From: Anastatus disparis
Lineage: Eukaryota > Arthropoda > Insecta > Hymenoptera > Eupelmidae
NCBI GenBank assembly: GCA_017163975.1
Contig: JAFFSR010000281.1
Span: 682,001 to 746,000, forward strand
Length of the DNA: 64,000 nt
Direction: 5' to 3'
Shown here: positions 54,681-64,000 of the stretch, in pieces
Layout of the letters: each line of letters opens with the position of its first letter
How positions within the stretch are numbered: the first letter of the stretch is position 1
Position numbers and translations under genes: made by a program
Notes under the pieces: generated by a model
Databases searched by the model: none
Told to the model about the DNA's origin: nothing
The model's input: only the letters and a program-made list of their open reading frames with translations

Positions 54681-57600
54681 AGCATTTATGAACTTCACTC
54701 TATTAACTTTTTACTCGATAAATAAAAATTTTTCAAATACTTTATTTAATTTTTCTCTTGTCTCGTGTTATCAATATTTAATTTTAGAAATATTCACGAA
54801 ACTAAAATTTTTTTTTTAATTAACTTTTTCAGAAATTTTCAATTTGCTTTTACAAAAGATTCTTGTTTCAGTTTTGAATATCGATTTCTATTATAACTAT
54901 ATTAAATATTTTCCAATATCTATGGCTATGATAGTTCATTAAAACTATAACTTTAATTTTGAATCCTTTGATAGTTTATTAAATTCTTTGCATCACAACC
55001 ATTGATGCTTTATTAAATTCAAGTACGAGGTATTTCGTATAGTGTTAGCCCTGAAGGTAACAATTTATTGATCTGAAAAGTAGGTTGGTTATAAAGTTTG
55101 TTTTTCTCTTACATTTGAACCGAGAATATAAAGAAATATTTAGTTTCCATACTCTCTTATTTAATCATTGCAAATACGTTCTTTTGTTTTGAAAGAAATT
55201 CTTTATTTTTGTAATTTTATTATTGAACTAATATTAAATATATTTTGTTTCTCTCCGTTAGTTCAATAATTTCAGTCAATTAAATTCATTACTTCCTAGT
55301 GAGATTAATCTCCAACTTTATTTTGTTGATAAAATAGTACATTATGCAACTAGGGTGTAAAATTTCATATTTTCCCTGTGGATGAAATTTGTAATCTCAG
55401 CGAGCGAAATTTAAATTTAAATATTAAAATTTAATGAATTTTTCGGACGATTATTATTAAAGTTTGATACTTTTCTAATCATTTTTATTAATTTATTTAA
55501 TTATTTATTGTAAACTTTAGTAACTCATTCAATTTCATAAACATTTAATTTATGTAAGAAATGTTTTACTTTCATCTTGCATTTCGTGTTAATAAATTGG
55601 CTATTAGTGTCGAGGTAGCAATAAAATCTATTGCTTTTCTTAAAACAATAAAAATATAACAATTATTTTAAAAAGTACAAACGAGAGTTCAACACATATT
55701 TTAGGAGCAATTAATACAAATTTGTTTGCAATAAACTAATGGCCATTAATTATAACTATGCATTGCTCAAAGTTTAGCTCTTATCGATCGTACGTATACT
55801 TATACGATACAAATTCGCTTCTCGTAAAGACTAAGCTATAAAACACACCTGTGGTTATTTTTAAGGTGCTATTGGAATAGCATAGATAAAATAATGTGAA
55901 AATAATGTATTGCATTAAATTTAATTATTCTTCTAATATTATGAAAAGAAGTTGAATATTTACATTAGCATAGTATTACTTTGTTATTTAAAAAAAAAGT
56001 AAAATCAAATTTCACTTCATCTTATAATAATGAAAAAATAACTTTCGATACAACTATTTGAGAATTAAAGAAAATCTCCTGACGTCTTTTAATAAAAATG
56101 TCAAAAAATCAAGAGAATTTGTTGTTTGTTTCTTACAATTATCACGTAAAGCTATTTCATCAAAAAATGGCATTTTCTACCAACAGTAAAAGTAAAATGA
56201 GTTGGCGTGCAAATTTTTCCCTTAGGGTCAAGTCACGAGAAAAGCTTGTGATAAAACTCCGTCAGCTGTCGGGAGTCACGCGTGCTAGAAAATTGCCTTG
56301 TTACTAATACTATATATACATTTTCTTGAAAGCATTTTCGTGGGATACTAACGTAGACACCTTTGAAAATGTTCTCATGTTATATGCGTTATACAGCTAC
56401 CCTTCCGCCCTCCGCCCCCAAAAGAAACTCTTAAGGATGTTCCGTACGTGAGCGAACTACAATTTCACAAGACTTGACAAAAGACATGTACAGTATATAT
56501 TGTATAAGTATTTTCATGGAATACATTATTTTAATTCCAAGATATTTTTAAGCATTTAAAAAACAAAAAAAATTTAGTTTTTTTCTGATTTTTAAAAATG
56601 TTTTTTTGTTCATTCGATTTGCAATGTTCTGAAATTATTTTAATTTTTTAAATTTTTTTCTTGAAAATTTTGACCGCAACACACGAATATTTAGCTCTTT
56701 ACATTAAAAATAAATAAATTTTTAAAGTTAATTTATTTTGATTTCTATTTAATAAAATTTTACTTTCATTAAATCGAATAAAAATTATAATTTTTTTTAA
56801 GAGAGTTTTTGTAATTTTATTGCTTCCATAATGTGTAGTCTGTAGCAGTTTTAAAATAGAATATTGTAATTTTTACAAGTATTGTGCTTTTCACTCGACC
56901 ACTGTCACCGTGTATATTAATAAATATGGTTTATATCAAATACTTTTTTTATTTCCGCAATTTTATTCACTTATAATGCATCATCTTAATATTTTGTGTA
57001 TGTGCATTTGAAACAGCTTTTGTTTAGCATTAAGGAATCTATGAGCGGGAATAGCAAATGCATAGGAGACGTGCTTGCAAATTTAATATCACGTGAAGGA
57101 AAAGCATAGGGTACTTTGACTAATGGAATTTTCATTGCAACGCCATAGTGAATAGAAATTTTTGGCTTGCTAAACCCATGATTTGTTCGATTTCGTTTAA
57201 AGAATTTGGAATTCTAATCTGAAACTATAGATTTGAAAAAATTACGGTGAAATTGTATTTTTAAGTATAATTCTCAAGTTAATAATTGATGGAATATTTA
57301 ATGAATATTATCGATATTTACTTTTTATAACTAACTGAATGTAGATGAGATAATTGTAAAATCATCGTTGATTCATATAACATCATGTCTTCCCAAAAAT
57401 AACTAGCTTTTTACTTGAATATTTTTATTTTAATCTATTATCTATTTTAGTTATTACAAAATTGAAAAGGAGAATCGGATAAAACAAGACGGAAGATATG
57501 GGATGAATTTGAAATTTTTCACTTATTGAATCGCATGCTAAAAATATAAATATATAATCGATTTTCAGACTCTTTAAATTCAGAATTTTTTTCAAATGGA

Positions 57601-57831
57601 CAAAAATAAGTACGAATAAGTAATATTATTTACAATTTTAAAGCAAGCGTATTGCTCTTTAATTATATCCACTTATTTATACTGTAATATTTTATTAAAA
57701 CATTTGTTTTTATAAAATTGGAATTATTTTAAAACTGAAAAGTCTTGAAAAATATACAAAATCATTCCTTTACACAGTTACATGATTTTATAGAAATATT
57801 TAATACAAATCTTTCACTTTTGAAGAATATA
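54681..57831. other. Non-coding stretch, nothing recognised except one repeat head
   Basis: AT-rich. 55333-55412 is a family C head. A GC-richer patch at 56200-56310 has a 69-codon plus-strand frame (56098-56307) with no known motif. Confidence 0.45.
55333..55412 (+). repeat. Repeat family C, member 2
   Basis: Begins AAAATAGTACATTATGCAAC and reaches CAGCGAGCGAAAT after about 60 bp, paralleling the other two members. Boundaries unclear. Confidence 0.4.
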
Positions 57832-57858
57832 TACAGTACCGCTCAAAAGTTCGTAAAA

Positions 57859-58811
57859 TAGTACATTACGATACACGTGCTCTAAGTGGTCCTTTTTTAC
57901 ACGGCGTGTAGTTAGCGCCCGAGCGCAGCGAGGGTGCTATGCACGTCGTGTAAGAGGACCACTTCGAGCACACGTATCGTATATTATTTTATAGCACGTG
58001 TGAGATAAATTCGCCACACGTAATTAATACCCCAGAAAATCAATATTATCAAAAACTATACACACCACGAATGATAATTCGTAAATAAAAACGAATTCTA
58101 TATATCAGCAAAACTATGCACACCACGAATGATAATTCGTAAATAAAAACGAATTCTATATATCAGCAAAACTATGCACACCACGAATGATAAATCTAAA
58201 AAAAGTAAAACTATTTATTATCAATGATAGACCCATCGCAAACAAAAAAAAGCAAAAACGATATCAAAAATATTCTTAGATTGAGAAATTATATCAAATA
58301 AGTATTGATGTCAGTGATATTTTATTAATTAAATACAATATGATAAAAAGAGAACTTGCCGATTATTTAGATTTATGTATACACAGGTCAGACAAAGCAA
58401 AGCATCTAGTTTATTGTTCGTACAGCTATCTCTTTCTTTCTCATTCTTAGGCCGTACACACTGTACACGCATGCGCGCCGCTCACAGATGTTTTGTTTCG
58501 ACAACTCACGGCACAACAGTAATTTATAAACTATAGTTTTGATTTTCTTGATGTTTTCAATTCTTTATTAAAGTATTTATATTTTTTGATTGATTTTCTA
58601 CGTATTATCATGTGTGAAAAGACATTTCTACGTATTAATATATATACAAAGAGTGATTGTGATGCGTGATTTCGATATTACTTTTTTGAACAGTATAATA
58701 AAGTGCGAAATTTCTGACGGTAGTACTTTTTTACACAGTTCAAAAAAGTTGTATTTAGCTCCCGCTAAATGGTGTAGAAAACGCGAATTTAGCTCACGCA
58801 GTGCTATAAAA
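57859..58811. mobile_element. Nested insert within the Tc1/mariner terminal repeat (family C, member 3)
   Basis: About 950 bp separating the outer 25-bp terminus from the continuation of the terminal repeat at 58811. It opens with a large imperfect hairpin (57855-57990, arms about 60 nt, loop near GAGCGCAGCGAG). A 58-bp tandem repeat follows, and its right end (58783-58811, complement TTTTATAGCACTGCGTGAGC) matches 57987-58015 in inverted orientation. The sequence GATAAATTCGC/GCTAAATTCGC in both arms supports a real inverted pair. Class unknown. Confidence 0.6.
58056..58192 (+). repeat. 58-bp tandem repeat, about 2.4 copies
   Basis: CACACCACGAATGATAA recurs at 58061, 58119 and 58177 with 58-bp spacing and almost no differences, so the duplication is recent compared with its surroundings. 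Each unit contains AATTCGT...ACGAATT inverted arms. Confidence 0.9.
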
Positions 58812-59343
58812 ATTTTTTTTTTTACTCAACTTTAAACTGCGATATTTCGGAAACGGCTCAATGAATTTGAAAAATCCGGACCGCGTTTGAAAGATCAGAC
58901 AAAATATTATTTTTTTATATCCTGCCAAATATTTTCATCTTTTTTTTAACTCTATTTTTAATGATTGAAAATTTTTTTATTTTTACGAATTTTTAAATTT
59001 TAATCAATCAAATGTAACTTTTTAAGGAATTAATAAAAAATTCGAACGCGACTGAAAAGTAGAGTAAATTTCTTTATGTTTAATGATTTTTTTGTATCTA
59101 TTTTCTGCGTGTAGCTTAAAATGCGCAAAAATGGAATGTACAATAAAATCAGTTTTAGATATGATAATATTTTCCAATATCGCGAGTCTATTTTTGTTTA
59201 CATTTCAGCATGTGTTCAAATCTGTAGTTCGTATTATACATACGAAGAATCAAATTTGTAAATAACTTTAATTTATTCAAAAAAAGGACACTATCATTTA
59301 TAATAATTGTGATAAAATTTGTGATAATTTTGTTAAAAGTATA

Positions 59344-59922
59344 CAATACCGTTCAAAAATTCGTAAAAAAAAATTTTTTTTAGAAACTCAACTTTAAATT
59401 GCGATATCTCGGAAATGACTCGATAAATTTCAAAAATCCGGACGGCGTTTAAAAGATTAGACAAAATACTATCTTTTTGAATCTTGCTACTGTAAACAAA
59501 AATTGACTCGCGACATTGGAAAATATTATCATATCTAAAATATACTATTCTTGTACTTTCCATTTTTGCGCATTTTTAGTTACACGCAGGAAATAGATAC
59601 AAAAAAACCATTAAACATAAAGATTTAGGAAATTCACTCTACTTTTCAGTCGCGTTCGAATTTTTTAATTTTATCAATTTCTTAAAAAGTTACATTTGAT
59701 TGATTAAAATTTAAAAATTCGTAAAAATAAAATATTTTTCTATCATTAGAAATAGAGTTCAAAAAAGAGATAAAAATATTTGGCAGGACACAAAAAAATA
59801 GTATTTTGTCTGATCTTTCAAACGTCGTCCAGATTTTTTGAATTCATCGAGCTGTTTCCGAAATATCGCAGTTTGAAGTTGAGTTAAAAAAAAAAATTTT
59901 TACGAACTTTTGAGCGGTACTG
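59344..59922. mobile_element. Inner Tc1/mariner-type copy with long terminal inverted repeats
   Basis: It starts TA then CAATACCGTTCAAAAATTCG and aligns over about 140 bp with the reverse complement of the right end (…AACTCAACTT.AAA.TGCGATAT.TCGGAAA…). So 59344-59922 by itself is a 579-bp element with roughly 140-bp terminal repeats, sharing its right end with the larger composite. Confidence 0.65.
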
Positions 59923-59924
59923 TA

Positions 59925-62900
59925 CATAATTCTATGCATTTTTTGGTTTTATTAAAATAAAAACAAAATTTTATAAATTTTTTTTTAATTAAAAATTTTT
60001 TTAAATTTCGGAAAACTGCAACAAATACGGTGAGAATATATGATGATGCTTAATCCAATCATTTCTATATTAGAAAAAAACCAATGTCCAAAAATTCATG
60101 AAAGAATTCCAATTAGCTCGTAAAGTATGATGGACATTTTTTTCATATACGTACACATGCATGCAAGCATGCATGCATTCTTGCAGATAAACATACAGAC
60201 AAATATTCTTAGAGAATGCCAACTTTTTTTAATTTAAGAAAATTTGAGATATACAACCATACTCAAATTTCTGATTTCAATCACTTTATCGTTAAAATAT
60301 ATTCCCTTTGAGAAATAAAAAAAAAAAAATAGTATCAAACAAATTCTACCATCAAAATATTCAATTTTCAAAGTACTCTAAATACAAGATCTGCAGTCTA
60401 AAATTGAAACTTTTGTTGCTCTTATTTAAATTTAAAAACTCATAAAATTTCAAATTTAAATAAAACTAAAATTGCAAAATTTTACTCTAGAATTTGTCTT
60501 TGTTATTTTTTACAAAAATTTCTCTTTACGTCAAAAGTTTAATATTCATCCTGCTCTTTATAAGATACACCGTGGGACCTCGTTATTGCATAAATAAAGT
60601 TTCTTTTTTTTTAAATTAAAATTTATTATAATAATGGCTCGACAAAACGCAAAGCTGACCTCGTTTTTCTTAAAATATTGACTTTATATTGGAATGCATT
60701 AAAAGCCTAGTGGATATCGATATGGTTACACTCAGGAGGTTATGCACATATTGTATAATATTGGACTTCCAATAAATTCCTTAATATTTATTATTAAACA
60801 AGGAGAATTATTTATTAAAGGTATCTTACCTAGAATGTACATACCGTAAATTTTTCTGTATTTTTATACTTTTTAAAAGTTTAGTTTTTTCTGTACGAGA
60901 AAGCAGGAAAAAATTTTAAATAATAAATAGTTGTTGCATAATTAAAAACAAATAGCGAACAAAAAACTATGTAATTAATTATGAAAATTAATTGTAGAAT
61001 GTTTAAATTTATTCATCGACTACGGAATGAACTTGCAGTGTTTATAGTAAAAATATATAATCAGTCGCACGTTTAACGCAAAATATCAAATAAATTTCTC
61101 TAGTGCAAGATTGGCCAGATAGCATAGCACAGCTATTGTGTCCTTTTTACTTGTAATTTCTCATTTAAAGCAAACTCAAGAGCATTTCTAATACGCCTTT
61201 GGGCGAACTGCGAACTTTAGTAATAAATTGTTATTACGAGTAAGACTATAACAACTAGGCGTAGAGTTTTGTCACGAGTATAGTTGGTGCTATGGCAATG
61301 AGAGAGAAAAAGATAGAGGAAAAGAGAGCAAGAGAAAGGAAAAGTCATAATTGTATGTCCGTATTTATTTCCTCCCGTAATTTCTTCTACTTCGATGCTC
61401 TTGAGCTTGTTATCTCATTTTATCCGTAATTAACTGCTTTTCCCTGGGAGTTTAGTCATTTTCTCATTATCTATAAAAGCGCGTATACGTATATGTATAC
61501 ACATACAGATGTAGAAATGTATTTAATAAGAGAGTATTCATGCGAAAAGTTTCCTAATAGTAATCATGCTTAAAAATATGGAATATATTGTGCATAATAA
61601 TTTAATATTTGAGTAAAGCGAGGCGGTAAACACAAAGTTTAATTATTCTCGTTTCATTCAATTTTAAAGTTTTATTTTAAATAAAGATGAATTTCGAATT
61701 TTTTTTCTTGAAAAACTAAAAAAAATTTCTTTGGTAAATATATTGGGAATTGATTTAAATAATTTTAAAATTATAAATGCTTCAAGTTTTAACTTTTTTC
61801 AGGAATAAGCTGTATAATTATGATGATTTTTAAATTTTAGATTTATCTGGGATCGTTCATTTTTAATTTTTCGAAAATGAAATTGATTGTGTACATAATA
61901 TACATACAAATTATATGTAAGATTCCCGTTTTTTAAAATTGTTATTTACTTATAATATATTTATACATACAAAATTAAACACATTCACAAAAATTGATCA
62001 TAATTAGTATTTAAAAAATTAGATTCTAAGAATATATGCAAGCTGCGTCATTTCACGATAAATTACGTAGAAAAAATTAATTGAAATGAAGTAATACCAA
62101 AATAAAAAAAAACGGAACATCAATTTAATATGATTTAATTGAGTGTATGCCTGAGTTATCATCATAAAATTTAATGCGAATGCTCTTAAAGCAATATATT
62201 CTACGTATGCATCTCTTGAACTAGAAAACGGAGTCTGGCACTACTTTTTTCCACTGAAATATTTGACACTTTATTAATTTTAATTAATAACAAAAAACGA
62301 TTAAACAAATGACTATAATGCAAAAAGATGTTTAAGTAGATTGAAGAATTAAATTTATACTAACATTCAGTAAAAAATTTAATATTTAATGTAAAAAATT
62401 ATTACTATTAAAGCTCGAAACCTATATAATAATTTTGAAAAAACTCACTCGTTTGTTAAAAAAACCTCTTTTTTGTACAATTAATAATAAAAAATTTAGC
62501 ATGTTAATTAAAATGTAATATATTTACAACTTATTTATCAAGAATATTAATAATGATCGTAATTAATGAAATTCCTTGAAAATTCACGACAATCATTTGA
62601 ACGTAGGAAATTCGCCAGATGCGCGCACACACATATATGCATAATGCATTGCACGATATAAGCCATTTGAATTATCTGTGCCTCCGCATATATCCGTTGG
62701 GAGAATTTTGACTTTCATGTCTAGCGCCTTTTCAGTCTTCGTATACGTGTATATAACGTTTCAACAGATACACTTTCTCGTTATACGTTATATCTTGTTG
62801 AACGAAGCTTTCTTCGCCAGTCGCACATACACACAATAATAAAGTTTATGCAATTATTATAACGGACATGGAGATGAAAATTTTCTCCTCACACTTGGAA

Positions 62901-64000
62901 AATTTTCAAAAGGAGAGAATATAGTGTAGAACGTTATAAAGTCCAAGATAACTGGATTCATTTTAGCTCTCAACGCTCGATTCACACATACACATACACA
63001 CACTCACAGTGTATACATATCCTATCCCCATCGATCCCCTAAGGACAGTTAACTGTAGCCAGAGAGAGTCTAATGCTTTTCCTACATCAAAAGTGATTAG
63101 ACTGTACTGTGAGGTATATATATACCTGGGACAAATGCAAGTGAGAGTTCCGGGTATTTTGATTATACTAGACATGTCCCTCTGGTGAGATATGCCGTTT
63201 AACGAGAGAACAAAATTAAAAGCTACAGAGTTTGTAATGGCTAAGAGTTCACTACGAAATACCGTTAAATGGCTCTTGTATTCACAAGACTGATGAAATC
63301 AATTATTTTCAAATTTTATAATATGCTAATTAATGTCAATCATTTTAGTCATTTTCTGACTAGCTAATATTTGAAAAAAGTTTTAAAAGTAATTAAAGTT
63401 GAATAATTTACAAAATCAAGTTTTTGATTTTGTTCAAAAATTAATGTAAGTTTATTCCATTTGAATTTTACTAACATCTGGTTAATATTTGTAGTAATTG
63501 TTAATTAAGTAAGTACCCATTTTACAATAACCGTTCAAAACGCATAAACAGAAACAGACCTTAAAAAGGAATAATTGTGCGCAGAAGTGTTGAAATTTTT
63601 CCTGAAGAAAGATTTTGTGATTTAGAAACTCGGAAGCTCTTATTCAAATTGCATGATCATAAAATTTTACTTTTGCTCACTGAACTGAAAATTAAACAAT
63701 AATTAACTGAGTTTGGAAAAAAGAAAATAATTCTGGATTCAGGATATACGTATTATTTTTATTATATAGTATTTGCTCATTATTTTTAAGATAAGCATGA
63801 TATTGTGAAAAAAATAAGTATTCAAGATACAATTAATTTCACGCCTTTTCCTATATGGAATAATGCTAACTGGAACGTCAATTACATTCAAGCCTTAATG
63901 TAAAATAGCTAAAACAAACAAATAATTCACATAATAACCCGTTTTGTTTTTGAGTTTATCTTAAATTTATTCGAAAATGTTTTTACAATACAAATAAACT
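59925..64000. other. Non-coding stretch with a decayed repeat, no gene seen
   Basis: AT-rich. Besides the 60050-60320 repeat, there are mixed-composition patches at 61240-61480 and 62600-63250, with (CATA/CACA)n tracts near 62985. Short open frames such as 62963-63175 derive from these tracts. Nothing resembling the missing multiplexin N-terminal domain was found. Confidence 0.45.
60050..60320 (+). repeat. Decayed possible relative of the 41-kb Helentron-like element
   Basis: Parallels the 3' part of the 40.9-42.7 kb element: an ATTCCAATTAGCTCGTAAAG stretch, a simple-repeat zone (ACATGCATGCAAGCATGCAT), ACATACAGACA, then CCCTTTGAGAAATAAAAAA in place of CTCTATGAGAAAGCAAAAA. The hairpin is no longer intact. 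Confidence 0.35.

Larger units (their letters stand above)
57834..59922. mobile_element. Tc1/mariner-type non-autonomous composite element
   Basis: The ends are a 25-bp perfect inverted repeat starting CAGTACCGCTCAAAAGTTCG (57834-57858 and the complement at 59898-59922), flanked on both sides by TA (57832-57833, 59923-59924), the Tc1/mariner target duplication. Long internal arms (about 58811-59204 and 59485-59900) are near-complete reverse complements. A third partial terminus lies at 59344. No transposase frame exists. The left terminal repeat is interrupted after CGTAAAA by a foreign insert (57859-58811). Confidence 0.8.

Noticed and set aside
58590..58835. 81-codon frame in the nested insert, considered as a transposase fragment
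   Set aside because: No DDE/D or DNA-binding motif, and it runs across the junction of two mobile elements.

Overview
The window is AT-rich animal DNA (long A/T homopolymers, introns bounded by GT..AG, SINEs, DNA-transposon remnants). The only gene I can support is split into many exons on the minus strand. Gene content, small introns and repeat types suggest an insect. The very high A+T and compact introns would suit a parasitoid hymenopteran, but that is an inference and cannot be proven from this sequence.

The gene is the 3' two-thirds of a multiplexin, the collagen XV/XVIII homologue (Drosophila Mp), read right to left from about 47.7 kb to 32.7 kb. I reassembled 15 well-supported coding exons plus one tentative upstream exon by following reading phase, GT/AG sites and the Gly-X-Y register. 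The 15 exons encode about 762 residues: interrupted collagen segments, a short leucine-rich helix, the trimerization domain, a Thr/Pro-rich hinge and a complete endostatin domain with its four cysteines. A 41-residue charged tail containing an RRKR site follows the last cysteine. I did not find the N-terminal laminin-G/thrombospondin-N exons; they should lie further 5', either in the 47.7-64 kb stretch (missed) or beyond the window.

1-32.7 kb: no convincing coding gene. It holds simple repeats, a fold-back sequence with a perfect 43-bp inverted repeat (661-973), a MITE with a two-part terminal inverted repeat (2917-3148), two tRNA-type SINEs (12.9 and 15.7 kb), and single members of dispersed repeat families whose partners lie at 37 kb and 54.6 kb.

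32.7-47.7 kb: the multiplexin exons. The introns carry a SINE and a dispersed repeat (37.3-37.75 kb). The 6.9-kb intron holds a 1.8-kb element with subterminal inverted repeats, eight tandem units of about 165 bp, a (CA)n tract and a 3' hairpin followed by CTAA. This is the layout of Helentron-type non-autonomous rolling-circle elements.

47.7-64 kb: intronic or intergenic. It includes a probable non-LTR retrotransposon 3' end (about 49.9-50.44 kb), an isolated exon-like open stretch (about 50.5-50.6 kb), and a 2.1-kb Tc1/mariner-type composite (57.8-59.9 kb) whose outer terminal repeat is split by another hairpin-bearing element. A decayed possible relative of the 41-kb element lies at about 60 kb.
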